Source: Marinilactibacillus piezotolerans
Lineage (GTDB): Bacteria; Bacillota; Bacilli; Lactobacillales; Carnobacteriaceae_A
DNA: 64,000 nucleotides
Assembly: GCF_900114235.1 (NCBI RefSeq)
Contig: NZ_FOSJ01000002.1
Location: 1 to 64,000, forward strand
Direction of reading: 5' to 3'
Every line of letters begins with the position of its first letter. The first letter of the stretch is position 1. Shown here piece after piece: positions 27,035 through 36,285 of the stretch. Made by a program: the position numbers and the translations under genes. The notes beneath the pieces are model-generated. The model had not been told where the DNA came from. It saw only the letters and a list, made by a program, of their open reading frames with translations, and made no database searches.

Positions 27035-28729
27035 TTGGAATATAAACAACTTGTAGCCCAAGCGCTGCACGAGGTCTTAAAAGATCAATTAGAATTAAAT
27101 GAAATAAGCCATTTATTAGAAAAACCTAAAATGGCTGAACATGGAGATTTAGCATTCCCTGCTTTTCAGTTGGCAAAAATATTACGTAAGAGCCCTGCTC
27201 AGATTGCAGCAGATTTAGAAAATAAAGTATCTTCTCCAATTATAGAAAAAGCCGAATCTGTAGGACCCTACTTGAATTTCTTTTTAAAAAAAGATCAAGT
27301 AAGTCGCCAGATTCTTAACAAGATTTTAGAAGAAAAAGATGATTATGGTTCAAGTGATATGGGTAAAGGACAAAATGTTCCGATCGATATGTCTTCCCCT
27401 AACATCGCTAAACCAATGTCAATGGGTCACCTGCGTTCAACAGTTATCGGAAATGCTCTATCTAATATTTTGCGGAAAATGGGCTATAATCCAATACGTA
27501 TCAATTACCTTGGTGACTGGGGAACTCAATTTGGCAAATTGATCTCTGCCTATAAAAAATGGGGAAATGAAGAGGAAGTTCGTGCAAATCCGATAAAAGA
27601 ACTACTCCGTCTATATGTCACCTTCCATGAAGAAGCAGAAAAACATCCAGAACTTGAAGACGAAGGACGTGCCTGGTTCAAAAAACTTGAAGATGGCAAC
27701 GAAGAAGCCCTTGCATTATGGAACTGGTTTAGAAAAGAATCTCTAGCCGAGTTCCAGAAAGTTTATGATCGTTTAAATATTAATTTTGATTCTTATAATG
27801 GTGAAGCATTTTATAATGATAAAATGGACTCAGTCGTATCACTATTAGATAATAAAAATTTATTAAAATTAAACCAAGGTGCTCATATCGTTGATTTAGA
27901 AAAATATGATCTTAACCCTGCTTTGATCAAAAAAACCGACGGAGCTACTCTTTACATTACTCGTGATTTAGCTGCTGCTCTTTATCGTAAAGACACCTAT
28001 AACTTTTCTCAAGCTCTTTATGTTGTCGGCCAAGAACAAGCCAATCATTTTAAACAATTAAAAGCTGTTTTGTCTGAGATGGGTTACGATTGGGCAGAAA
28101 ACATTCATCATATTCCTTTTGGTTTGATTACAAAAGACGGTAAAAAACTATCTACTAGAAAAGGAAAAGTTGTTTTATTAGAAGAGGTTTTAAATGAAGC
28201 TTCTAAATTAGCATTAAATCAAATTGAAGCTAAAAATCCTAATCTTGATGATAAAGAAGTTGTTGCCGAACAAGTAGGCGTCGGTGCTGTTATCTTCCAT
28301 GATCTTAAAAATGATCGTTTAAATAACTTTGATTTTACTATCGAAGAAGTAGTACAATTCGAGGGCGAAACTGGACCATATGTGCAATATACACGTGCAC
28401 GCGCTTTGAGTATTCTTAAAAAAGCTGAGAAGTCCACCTTCTCTTCTTCTGAAAACTATTCACTGAGGGATGATTATAGCTGGGAAGTTTTAAAACTGAT
28501 CCAAGAATTTCCAGATACACTTCATCGAGCATATAGACAATATGAACCATCCATTATAGCTAAGCATGCCATCCATTTAGCTCAAGCTTTTAATAAATTC
28601 TATGCTAATATTCGTGTATTAGATGAACATGCTGAAAAAGAAGCAAGATTAGCGCTTGTTTTTGCTGTAACTGAACTTCTAAAACAAGATCTGACTATCC
28701 TTGGAGTAGAATCACCCGACCAGATGTGA
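27035..28729 (+). CDS. argS: arginine-tRNA ligase
   Basis: This class I synthetase charges tRNA-Arg. The HIGH-equivalent is in [15 protein letters not shown] and the KMSK-equivalent in [11 protein letters not shown]. The C-terminal anticodon-binding domain follows, with [15 protein letters not shown]. The start is TTG at 27035, with GGAGG 6 bases upstream, giving 564 residues, the normal size; an upstream ATG frame is spurious. It is divergent from argR and ends at a shared terminator. Confidence 0.96.
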   Translation: MEYKQLVAQALHEVLKDQLELNEISHLLEKPKMAEHGDLAFPAFQLAKILRKSPAQIAADLENKVSSPIIEKAESVGPYLNFFLKKDQVSRQILNKILEEKDDYGSSDMGKGQNVPIDMSSPNIAKPMSMGHLRSTVIGNALSNILRKMGYNPIRINYLGDWGTQFGKLISAYKKWGNEEEVRANPIKELLRLYVTFHEEAEKHPELEDEGRAWFKKLEDGNEEALALWNWFRKESLAEFQKVYDRLNINFDSYNGEAFYNDKMDSVVSLLDNKNLLKLNQGAHIVDLEKYDLNPALIKKTDGATLYITRDLAAALYRKDTYNFSQALYVVGQEQANHFKQLKAVLSEMGYDWAENIHHIPFGLITKDGKKLSTRKGKVVLLEEVLNEASKLALNQIEAKNPNLDDKEVVAEQVGVGAVIFHDLKNDRLNNFDFTIEEVVQFEGETGPYVQYTRARALSILKKAEKSTFSSSENYSLRDDYSWEVLKLIQEFPDTLHRAYRQYEPSIIAKHAIHLAQAFNKFYANIRVLDEHAEKEARLALVFAVTELLKQDLTILGVESPDQM

Positions 28730-28732
28730 TTA

Positions 28733-28774
28733 TAAAAAAGCAGGCTTCCTTTTTAAGGAAAGCCTGCTTTTTTT
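28733..28774. terminator. bidirectional terminator between argS and trmL
   Basis: Stem AAAAAGCAGGCTT-CCTT / AAGGAAAGCCTGCTTTTT with T-runs on both strands. Confidence 0.9.
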
Positions 28775-29282
28775 ACTTCAATTTATCATTTTCATAAGCA
28801 TGAGTTAATTCTAAACCTGGGAAACCTTGTTGTCTTAATGCTTCAAAAATTAGTATATTGGCAGTATTGGATAAGTTCAATGAACGAACATGTTCATCGT
28901 TCATCGGAATACGAAGACAACCTTCTTCATGCTCGCGCATAAAAGATTCTGGAAGCCCAGTTGTTTCTTTTCCAAAAATAAAATAGTGATCTATAGTTGT
29001 ATCTGTAAAATGTTCATCAGAATATATTTTATTAGCAAACTTAGAAATTAAATATAATTTCCCAGACTTTGAATACTCAATAAAGGCGTCTAAGCTCTCA
29101 TGATATGTGATTTCTACTTCATTCCAATAATCTAATCCCGCTCTTTTTAAATGTTTATCATCCGTCTCAAATCCAAGCGGTTTAATTAAATGTAAATGTG
29201 TATTCGTTCCTGCGCACGTTCTTGAAATATTTCCCGTGTTTGCAGGGATTTGTGGTTCAAATAAAACAATATGATTTGGCAT
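28773..29282 (-). CDS. trmL: tRNA (cytidine/uridine-34-2'-O)-methyltransferase, TrmL
   Basis: This SPOUT-class methyltransferase modifies the wobble base of tRNA-Leu isoacceptors. Signatures are [18 protein letters not shown] at the N-terminus, [11 protein letters not shown], and the knot region [20 protein letters not shown]. Its 169 residues are normal. The ATG follows AAGGAG. It lies next to queG, another tRNA anticodon-modification gene. Confidence 0.96.
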   Translation of the reverse strand: MPNHIVLFEPQIPANTGNISRTCAGTNTHLHLIKPLGFETDDKHLKRAGLDYWNEVEITYHESLDAFIEYSKSGKLYLISKFANKIYSDEHFTDTTIDHYFIFGKETTGLPESFMREHEEGCLRIPMNDEHVRSLNLSNTANILIFEALRQQGFPGLELTHAYENDKLK

Positions 29283-29374
29283 AATTATACTCCTTGTTCA
29301 ATACTCCTTAATTTATATAAGGTTCTTTATTTTTATATATTTAACACAATTAACCAAGTAAATGCAGTACTTTC

Positions 29375-30529
29375 CTATGTTAAATTTTCTTTCATTAAAG
29401 AAATTGCGATTTGAAATTCTTCGATAGTTTCTAAATCTGTTTCTTTAGATAATGCTTCTTCCAAAAAAGAAACAACGTCTTCATTTGCTTCTCTTTTTAA
29501 AATGACAGAAATAGCCCAGGCTGCAGTGCCTCTAATCATTGGTCTTGGGTCCTGATCAATAACCCTTAATAAATCAGGAATAGCAGTTCGGTCACGATAA
29601 TTTGCTAAAGCGATAATGGCATTTCTTTGTAAAGGTTTTTTCCCTCTCCAAGACCCAGCCATTTCTCCATAAGTATCCTTAAATTCCCGATTAGAAATTG
29701 TCAGTATAGGTTTGAGTAAAGGCATAGTTTTCTCAGGATCAGGTTCCATATCCTCATGAAAGTGCGAGTCTACTCCCTTATTATAGGGGCAGACAATCTG
29801 GCAAATATCACATCCGTAAATCATATGTCCCATTTTACGACGATACTCTTTAGGCATATATCCTTTTGTCTGAGTCTGATAAGATAAACATTTCTGTGCA
29901 TTCATTCTACCATCTCCAAGCAGTGCACCAGTTGGACATGCTTTTACACACCTAGTACACTCTCCACAGCCGAAAGGAACTTCCTCGTCTGGTTCAAACT
30001 CTAGATTAGTTATAATTTCACCTAAATATACGTAGGAACCATATTCTTTAGTAATCAATAAGCCATTTCTACCAATAAATCCTAATCCGGCCCTTTGAGC
30101 GACAGCTACATCTACCAGTTCACCAGTATCAACCATTGGTTTGAATGAGGTCTCTTCACTAGTTTCCGTTCGTATGAACTCAATCAGTAGATCCATCCTC
30201 TTCCTCAAGACATCATGATAATCTGTTCCCCAGGAAGCACGAGCAAACTCTCCTCTTCTTTCTCCTTTGACTTTAGGTGGTTTTGATCGCATTTTTGATG
30301 GATAAGCTACAGCAATTGCAATAATTGAACGTGGCTTTGAAAAAATTTTTTCCGGATATATTCGTTCTTCAATAACATCGTGTTCAAACCCTGAAGTATA
30401 CCCTTTTTCTTTTTGTTTGTGTAATTTATCTTCTAAGTCGTAAAAAGGTTCAGCATGAGTAAATCCAATCTTATCAATACCGATTTCATTGGCCTTTTGT
30501 TTTATTTTTTCTTTTAACTTGAGGTTAAT
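29375..30529 (-). CDS. queG: epoxyqueuosine reductase QueG
   Basis: This cobalamin and 4Fe-4S enzyme makes queuosine in the tRNA wobble position. Two ferredoxin-like clusters are clear: [12 protein letters not shown] and [11 protein letters not shown]. The N-terminal domain matches QueG ([16 protein letters not shown]-like [11 protein letters not shown]), and HEAT-like repeats end the protein. No ATG, GTG or TTG with a ribosome site fits. GGAGGAG lies 8 bases before an in-frame ATT (30529), which would give 384 residues, the normal size. A TTG at 30544 is the alternative. Confidence 0.93.
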   Translation of the reverse strand: MNLKLKEKIKQKANEIGIDKIGFTHAEPFYDLEDKLHKQKEKGYTSGFEHDVIEERIYPEKIFSKPRSIIAIAVAYPSKMRSKPPKVKGERRGEFARASWGTDYHDVLRKRMDLLIEFIRTETSEETSFKPMVDTGELVDVAVAQRAGLGFIGRNGLLITKEYGSYVYLGEIITNLEFEPDEEVPFGCGECTRCVKACPTGALLGDGRMNAQKCLSYQTQTKGYMPKEYRRKMGHMIYGCDICQIVCPYNKGVDSHFHEDMEPDPEKTMPLLKPILTISNREFKDTYGEMAGSWRGKKPLQRNAIIALANYRDRTAIPDLLRVIDQDPRPMIRGTAAWAISVILKREANEDVVSFLEEALSKETDLETIEEFQIAISLMKENLT

Positions 30530-30588
30530 TGAACTCTCCTCCAATCTAACCAATAATAGTTGGGTTACAGTAAATTTTACTAGAATTA

Positions 30589-30618
30589 AGTATAGTTCGC
30601 TATAATAAATTTTCACAA
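30589..30618 (-). promoter_or_regulatory. possible queG promoter
   Basis: On the minus strand TTGTGA (30613-30618) and TATACT (30589-30594) are spaced by 18 bases, right after the T-run of an upstream terminator. Transcription would start near 30583, which leaves only the ATT and TTG candidates inside the message. Confidence 0.5.
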
Positions 30619-30746
30619 AAAAAAACGTATCGCCTCGGTGTCATGCACTGCGAAACGATACGTTAATTAAGCTGTTGTTTTTCACATTTTTTTATCAGCT
30701 TCTGATGGGGTGACTGATAAAAACCAATGAACCAAATCAGCTTATG
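30617..30746 (-). ncRNA. candidate small RNA between rlmA and queG
   Basis: The 375-bp gap holds a promoter-like pair on the minus strand, TTGCAA (30776-30781) and TATCAT (30753-30758), spaced by 17 bases. It ends in a strong terminator: stem AACGTATCG/CGATACGTT (30624-30632, 30656-30664) and nine T residues (30617-30625). Between them is a 10-bp perfect hairpin TTTTTATCAG/CTGATAAAAA enclosed by an AAGCTG/CAGCTT stem. No open frame of note lies inside. The layout fits an independent RNA of about 130 nt; no known family was recognised. Confidence 0.5.
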
Positions 30747-30903
30747 TTCCATATGATAACATTGGACTATACGCATTGCAAGGCGCTATACAAATAAAAT
30801 CTCGAAAACAAAGGAAATATTAACAATATTGTGAAATTTTCGTAAATAGGTTTACATTTTAGAAAAAAGCTAAACTTAGAGATTATTTTTAATCTAAAAA
30901 ACA

Positions 30904-31743
30904 TTATTCTTTAGTTCCTATCAAAATTTCCATTTCTACCGTAATTTTTTTAAATGGTTCTAAAATTAATTTTTCTTTAATCGAATCATTAATATTCCAG
31001 CTTAAGGGAGTCATGTTAAGCAAATGTTTCCACATAGTGAAATTTAAATTATGCTCGTAACTAATACTTATTCTATCAGCCTGAGGATAATGCTGGTAAA
31101 ATTTATCTAGTACTTCTTTATTAGAATAGGGTGTATTATTTTTACCAACAAAATTTCTAATTTCAATTAAATATTTTTCTGCTGGAACAACTTTAATTAC
31201 TTGACCGCCTGATTTCAGAATTCGGTCAAATTCTCCATAGTTAGATGGAGAAAGAATATTGAATATTGTGTCATAAGCATTCGAAGCATACGGTGACTGT
31301 GCTAGGTCTGCTACACACCAGAAGGCATCTGTATATTCTGCAGCAGCTAATTGTATAGCATCTTTAGAAATATCAAACCCTATATTTGTACCACCTAGTC
31401 CCTTTTGAATTAAATGATGCAAATGAGATCCTTCTCCACACCCTACATCCAGATGGACACCGTTTTTATTGTTCACTACCGAAATTACTTTTTCAAGAAC
31501 AGGATACCATAAACCCTCTTGCGCAATTAATCTTCTGGATTGTAGCATATCTTTATCATATTCATTTTGTGATTGTTTGAGCAGAAAGTGCAGTGTACCT
31601 TTTTTTGAAAAATCAAATGAATGTCGATTTGAACATGTGAGTTGATATCCTTTGATATCAATAAATTGATTTTTACAAACTGGGCATTGGAATAAGTGTA
31701 AATGATTATTTATAAACATTTTTGCTTTTTCTATTTTTTTCAT
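30904..31743 (-). CDS. rlmA: 23S rRNA (guanine-N1)-methyltransferase, RlmA family
   Basis: This enzyme methylates G745 or G748 in 23S rRNA helix 35. The N-terminal zinc ribbon is FQCPVCKNQF...CSNRHSFDFSKKG. The SAM-binding motif is LDVGCGEGSHL, with FDISKDAI and a conserved FNILSPSNYGEF after it. ATG 31743 follows AGAGGA and is preferred over an upstream ATG. The G745-type versus G748 (tylosin-resistance TlrB) type cannot be told apart here. Confidence 0.9.
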   Translation of the reverse strand: MKKIEKAKMFINNHLHLFQCPVCKNQFIDIKGYQLTCSNRHSFDFSKKGTLHFLLKQSQNEYDKDMLQSRRLIAQEGLWYPVLEKVISVVNNKNGVHLDVGCGEGSHLHHLIQKGLGGTNIGFDISKDAIQLAAAEYTDAFWCVADLAQSPYASNAYDTIFNILSPSNYGEFDRILKSGGQVIKVVPAEKYLIEIRNFVGKNNTPYSNKEVLDKFYQHYPQADRISISYEHNLNFTMWKHLLNMTPLSWNINDSIKEKLILEPFKKITVEMEILIGTKE

Positions 31744-31860
31744 TAGATCCTCTTTCATTCTATAATTTCTAATACTTTTTACTCATTACAAGTCTATATT
31801 CTAGTAGTGATGTCTAATTCATGATATAACGAAATTAGAAAATAAGAAAGGATGATTTAC

Positions 31861-32292
31861 ATGCCATGGAATACAAATGACTATCCAGCATCAATGAAGA
31901 ATTTAGATGATGTTGTGCGTAAAAAAGCAATTGATATTGGAAATGCACTGTTGGATAGTAACTATCCTGAAGATCGTGCAATTCCTATTGCAATCAGCCA
32001 AGCTAAAGAATGGTATAATGATGCTTCAGAAAAGGAGATACGATCCTACAAACATCAAGAAAATCCCAAGAAAAGTGATAAACATGATGATGATAGCAAT
32101 TCAGACTTGCTCGATAATGATGTTCAAGTCTACTTTGAAGAGAATGAATGGAAAGTAAAGACAAAAGGCGCTAAAAGGCCTGATTCAACTTTTGAACATA
32201 AACAAGATGCCGTTGATAGAGCCAAAGAAATTGCTCAGAATAAAAATAATAACGTAATTAGGTATACAAAAGATGGCAAGAAACAAGATTGA
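31861..32292 (+). CDS. DUF2188-domain protein
   Basis: This 143-residue hydrophilic protein has two parts. The N-terminal part (MPWNTNDYPASMKNLDDVVR, RAIPIAISQAKEWY) is a motif seen in many lactic acid bacteria, of unknown function. The C-terminal part (VYFEENEWKVKTKGAKRP, HKQDAVDRAKEIAQ) matches DUF2188. A charged linker joins them. The start at 31861 follows AAAGGATG. Terminator and convergent arcA lie downstream. Confidence 0.75.
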   Translation: MPWNTNDYPASMKNLDDVVRKKAIDIGNALLDSNYPEDRAIPIAISQAKEWYNDASEKEIRSYKHQENPKKSDKHDDDSNSDLLDNDVQVYFEENEWKVKTKGAKRPDSTFEHKQDAVDRAKEIAQNKNNNVIRYTKDGKKQD

Positions 32293-32301
32293 TACTAAGA
32301 T

Positions 32302-32345
32302 TAAAAGCAGGAAAACTCTTCAATTACTGAGTTTCCCTGCTTTTT
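32302..32345. terminator. bidirectional terminator
   Basis: Stem AAAAGCAGG-AAACTC / GAGTTT-CCTGCTTTT between convergent genes, with T-rich flanks. Confidence 0.88.
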
Positions 32346-32350
32346 ATTAA

Positions 32351-33580
32351 CTAATCTCTAGATAATGGCATACTCATACATCTTGGGCCACCACGACCTC
32401 TTGAAAGCTCACTTGATGGGATTTCCAGAACTTTTACTCCATGTTCTCTCATTAATTCATTGGAAACATAATTGCGATTATAGGTGACTACTACTCCAGG
32501 TTTAATTGCTAAAGTATTTGAGCCATCATTCCATTGTTCTCTAGGTGCAGCAATAGCATCTCCTCCACCACAAGGAATCAATGCAATCTCTGACAGATTC
32601 AATGCTGCTTTTAAAGCTGCTGAAAGATCAGTCTGGTGCGTAACATCAATTTCATCTTTAGCTTTTCCTGGTTGAAGAATATATACTGACATTTTTCCAT
32701 CTAGACTCTGTATACCCGGATGAATCGTAAATTTATCGGTGTCGATCATTGTAAATACTGTATCCAGGTGCATCATAGCTCGAACATGTGGAATCTCGAT
32801 AGCTAATATTTTTTTGAAAGTGCTATTACTGGAGAAAAGCGTTTTAGCCAATTCTTCTATGGCACGTCCGCTTGTTCTTTGAGAAATACCAATAGCCAAT
32901 ACTTCATCACTCAGTACTAATACGTCTCCTCCTTCAATAGAAGTGGAAACCATACGATCTCTCCAGATATTCAGCCCGGAATCTTTAAAATCAGGATGAT
33001 ATTTAACAATTACTTCCATGAATAAAGATTCACGTTTACGAGCCGTGTAAGTCATATTGTTGATAGAAATTCCACTACCCAGAATATTTGCAGGATCGCG
33101 TGTATAATATAAATTAGGCATTGGCTGCATTAGGAATAATGATTTTTTTTGATGATCTGCGCTCCATGCTAAAGAAGTTGAATGAATGTCTACTTCATCA
33201 TTACGCACTCCTGCCATGATTTTATCTACCATAGACTGGGTATCCATAGAAAATAAATAGCCAGTTAATTCATCAGCAATAGTTTTTTCATGGATATTGG
33301 ACTCATTTATAAATTGCTGAACAATTTTTTCTTTATTTTTAGAGTGCTCTATTGCTTCTGCAGCAAGCTTTTCAAGGTAGTATACTTGTGCACCGTTATT
33401 TTTAAGCACGTCTGCAAAAGCATCATGTTCTTGCTGAATTATGGGTAAATAAGGGATATCATCAAATAATAAACCATGCATTGTATCAGGAGTAAGGTTT
33501 TCAACTTCACGCCCCGGTCTTTTCAACAATACAGAATTCAATTTTGATATTTCAGATGTTACATTAATGTTCAAGCTCAT
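32351..33580 (-). CDS. arcA: arginine deiminase
   Basis: The enzyme hydrolyses arginine to citrulline and ammonia. The catalytic cysteine is in GPRCMSMPLSRD at the C-terminus. Other family blocks are the YTRDPANILG region, IEGGDVLVL and MHLDTVFTMID. The 409-residue protein starts at 33580 after GGAGG. It stands alone: no arcB, arcC or arcD flanks it, so citrulline must be handled by genes elsewhere. It has its own promoter. Confidence 0.96.
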   Translation of the reverse strand: MSLNINVTSEISKLNSVLLKRPGREVENLTPDTMHGLLFDDIPYLPIIQQEHDAFADVLKNNGAQVYYLEKLAAEAIEHSKNKEKIVQQFINESNIHEKTIADELTGYLFSMDTQSMVDKIMAGVRNDEVDIHSTSLAWSADHQKKSLFLMQPMPNLYYTRDPANILGSGISINNMTYTARKRESLFMEVIVKYHPDFKDSGLNIWRDRMVSTSIEGGDVLVLSDEVLAIGISQRTSGRAIEELAKTLFSSNSTFKKILAIEIPHVRAMMHLDTVFTMIDTDKFTIHPGIQSLDGKMSVYILQPGKAKDEIDVTHQTDLSAALKAALNLSEIALIPCGGGDAIAAPREQWNDGSNTLAIKPGVVVTYNRNYVSNELMREHGVKVLEIPSSELSRGRGGPRCMSMPLSRD

Positions 33581-33614
33581 GTTTGTCCTCCTAGGGTATA
33601 CACTCATAGATATA

Positions 33615-33643
33615 ATAATAAAGACTTTTTAAATGAAAAACAA
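33615..33643 (-). promoter_or_regulatory. arcA promoter
   Basis: On the minus strand TTGTTT (33638-33643) and TATTAT (33615-33620) are spaced by 17 bases, 35 bases ahead of the start. No clear ArgR or CcpA site could be assigned. Confidence 0.6.
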
Positions 33644-33726
33644 ACATATTAACTAATTGGTAAAAAATTCAATTTATATTAGAAATATGGATTTTTATAC
33701 TGCAATATGATAATTTAAACAATAAA

Positions 33727-33792
33727 AAATAGAGAAATCAGGAATAATCAAAAGGAATTATTTTATATTATCCTGACGTTTCTCTATTTTCA
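33727..33792 (-). terminator. terminator after the YtxH-like gene
   Basis: Stem AAATAGAGAAA-GTCAGGATAAT / ATTATTCCTGA-TTTCTCTATTT with a loop, then T residues on the minus strand. Confidence 0.8.
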
Positions 33793-33818
33793 TAAGCTAA
33801 TTAATAAAAATACCGGTT

Positions 33819-34139
33819 TTAAAGTTGAGTATCTAAACTAGTTACCGGATCATCTTCCAGAGCATTATGTTCTGGAGGAGCAGCGACGGTTTCAGGAACT
33901 GCCTCATACTCTACAGGGGGATTATAAAATTCATTATCTGTCATTTTTTCAGAAAACTTGATCTCAGCATTTTCTACCATATTATCAAGTTTAATCACCA
34001 GTTTATTTTTTGAGTCATCTGCTTTCTCTTTAAACTTCTGCTGCAGTTCTTCTCCTGATTGCTTAGCGAGCAGGTAAGCTGCTGCTACTCCCAATGCACT
34101 TCCAAGTGCGATTCCGAAGCCAAAACTTCCTTTTGACAT
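33819..34139 (-). CDS. YtxH-like membrane-anchored protein
   Basis: This 106-residue protein has a glycine/alanine-rich N-terminal membrane helix (about 6-24: GFGIALGSALGVAAAYLLA), followed by a charged helical region and an acidic proline-containing tail. This is the YtxH general-stress layout. It ends the transcription unit started by the aminotransferase gene, with 3 bases between them. Confidence 0.75.
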   Translation of the reverse strand: MSKGSFGFGIALGSALGVAAAYLLAKQSGEELQQKFKEKADDSKNKLVIKLDNMVENAEIKFSEKMTDNEFYNPPVEYEAVPETVAAPPEHNALEDDPVTSLDTQL

Positions 34140-34142
34140 TTT

Positions 34143-35414
34143 CTATTCGCCTCCTATAAAATTTTCTCCATATTTTTCTAGTGTAACTAATTCAATACAG
34201 GTACATAATGCTTCTAGCGCGACTTCCAATTTATCAAGTTCTATAAAACTCGGAGCCAGCCGAATACTATTATCTAAAGGATTGATTCCATATGGATATG
34301 TTGCGTTCGCTGGTGTTAATTGTATTCCAATTTCACCCATTCTGTCTACTATTTCGGCTGCACAGCCATCCATCGTTGTTAAATGAACAAAATAACCACC
34401 ATTAGGATTAGTCCAACTAATAAATTTTTCCCTGTCTTCAGTAAAATAAGCCTTAAAAATAGACTGAATCCAATCAAATTTCGGTTTTAAAATTTTTGCA
34501 TGCTGCTCCATCAAGGCTTGAATCGTGTTAGAATCTTTTAAAAAAAGAACATGTCTTTTCTGATTTAATTTATCAAAACTTATGATTTGTGTGCTGAGTT
34601 CTTCTGCTAATCTAAGTATATTTTTCTCTGATGCTCCCACAGCAGCAACACCAGCTCCTGGAAAAGTTATCTTTGAAGTAGAAACGAACATATAAGGACG
34701 ATTCGGAACTCCAGCTTTTTTACAAGCCTCCAGTATACTTTGTGCTTCCTCGTGCTCGTTGTTTAAATGATGAACAGCGTAGGCATTATCCCACATAATC
34801 AAAAAATCTTCAGCTGCAGTATGCATTTGTGCTAATCTTTCTACCACTTCATCAGAATAAGTCTCTCCTGTTGGATTACTATAAGTTGGGATACAAAATA
34901 TTCCTTTGATTGATGAATCTTGAGAAACAATCTTTTCAACAAGTTCCATATCAGGTCCCTCTCCAGTTAATTCTACTGGAATCATTTCAATTCCAAGCCT
35001 TTCGAGCATTGCCCAATGACGATCATAACCAGGACTTGGGCATAGGAACTTTACTACTGTTTCTTTATTCCATTTATTATCCCCTGTGAACATATGCATC
35101 ACAAGTACTGCATACATCAGCTGTAAGCTGGAATTTCCTCCTACTAGGGTTTCATCTATAGAAGTTTTTAAAATGTCGCCGAAGAGCTTTCTCGCTTCTC
35201 TAATGCCTAGCAGACCTCCGTAATTACGAATATCTTGTTCATCTTCACTCATCCAGTCGGGCAATTCCAATTTATTTAATAAAGCACTAGATAATTCTAG
35301 TTGTTTTCTGGAAGGTATTCCTCTTGACATATTTATATCAAATGGACGCTTTTTATAAAGATTATATTGCATACGAACTTGTTCTAATCTTGAGTCCAAC
35401 TGTTTGTTATTCAT
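34143..35414 (-). CDS. PLP-dependent aminotransferase, class I fold (MocR-type aspartate aminotransferase group)
   Basis: The 423-residue protein has the PLP lysine in STSKITFPGAG and the cofactor-binding blocks SPGYDRHW and PTYSNPTGETY, with MWDNAYAVHHL. These match the aspartate aminotransferase 1c / Aminotran_MocR group, but no DNA-binding domain is present. The substrate is probably aspartate or alanine; this is an inference. The ATG follows GAGGG. Confidence 0.85.
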   Translation of the reverse strand: MNNKQLDSRLEQVRMQYNLYKKRPFDINMSRGIPSRKQLELSSALLNKLELPDWMSEDEQDIRNYGGLLGIREARKLFGDILKTSIDETLVGGNSSLQLMYAVLVMHMFTGDNKWNKETVVKFLCPSPGYDRHWAMLERLGIEMIPVELTGEGPDMELVEKIVSQDSSIKGIFCIPTYSNPTGETYSDEVVERLAQMHTAAEDFLIMWDNAYAVHHLNNEHEEAQSILEACKKAGVPNRPYMFVSTSKITFPGAGVAAVGASEKNILRLAEELSTQIISFDKLNQKRHVLFLKDSNTIQALMEQHAKILKPKFDWIQSIFKAYFTEDREKFISWTNPNGGYFVHLTTMDGCAAEIVDRMGEIGIQLTPANATYPYGINPLDNSIRLAPSFIELDKLEVALEALCTCIELVTLEKYGENFIGGE

Positions 35415-35570
35415 ATATTAAGTCCCTCATTTATCGCTAAGTTATGTTGAGCACTCTTATTCTTGCATATTAATAGGTTACTTCAAAGTATAGCTTACTT
35501 TATTGAGAAATGTAAACCATTAATCCGAATTGATACTATAATTATCTCATTTCTAAACTATTTAAATATT

Positions 35571-35605
35571 AAAAAAAGACAGAGCAAACAAACTGCTCTA
35601 TCTTT
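35571..35605 (-). terminator. nth terminator
   Basis: Stem AAAGA-AGAGCA / TGCTCT-TCTTT followed by seven T residues on the minus strand, just after nth. Confidence 0.85.
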
Positions 35606-35608
35606 AAA

Positions 35609-36256
35609 TCAAGATTTAATTTGCTGCTTTATCTTCTCTATACATACATTATGATCATGTGCTCTGGCAGGACATTGATAGCGACCAAAAAATATCATAC
35701 GATGATGTGCTATACTCCAAAGATCTTCAGGGAGTTTTTCCATTAAAGTATTTTCGACTTGTCTGACAGTAGCTTTTTGAGAACAAATATTAAATTTCTT
35801 GCTGATTCTTTCTACATGTGTATCTACAGCTATAGCTGGTTTATCAAAAGCAACGCTCATAACTACATTCGCAGTTTTTCGTCCTACTCCAGAGAGACTT
35901 TCTAATTCTTTATGCGTAGAAGGGACTACTCCTCCAAAATTTTCAACTAATTCTCTAGAACATTTTTTTATGAATTTTGATTTGTTTCGATATAAACCAA
36001 TTGTTTTAATTTTATTCATAATGTCATCAAGTGGGGCCTCCATCAAAAGTTCGGGAGTCGGATATTCCCGAAATAATGCAGGAGTGACTTTATTGACAGA
36101 GATATCTGTTGTTTGAGCACTTAATATAACAGATATCAATAATTCAAAGGAATTTTTGTGAACTAATTCGGCTTTTGCATCTGGGAATATTTTTCCCATA
36201 GCTTCTATTAATTCAACAGTCTCTTTGCTCGTTAATAATTTTTCTTTGTCTGACAT
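35609..36256 (-). CDS. nth: endonuclease III, lacking the Fe-S cluster ligands
   Basis: This DNA glycosylase/AP lyase removes oxidised pyrimidines in base excision repair. The helix-hairpin-helix is LSGVGRKTANVV with catalytic K127, and the second catalytic residue is D145 in VDTHVER. The usual C-terminal four-cysteine loop (C-x6-C-x2-C-x5-C) is reduced to two cysteines (C195 and C205 in CPARAHDHNVC), so a 4Fe-4S cluster cannot form in the normal way. It is the last gene of the asnS-dnaD-nth unit. Confidence 0.94.
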   Translation of the reverse strand: MSDKEKLLTSKETVELIEAMGKIFPDAKAELVHKNSFELLISVILSAQTTDISVNKVTPALFREYPTPELLMEAPLDDIMNKIKTIGLYRNKSKFIKKCSRELVENFGGVVPSTHKELESLSGVGRKTANVVMSVAFDKPAIAVDTHVERISKKFNICSQKATVRQVENTLMEKLPEDLWSIAHHRMIFFGRYQCPARAHDHNVCIEKIKQQIKS

Positions 36257-36285
36257 CTAATCCCCCTTGCTGGATAATCAGTAAA

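Noticed and set aside
30617-30800. 6S RNA in the rlmA-queG gap
   Set aside because: Some complementarity (CGCCT...TGCAATGCG with CGCAGTGCA...AGGCG) suggested a closing stem, but the central bubble and known 6S context are not evident.
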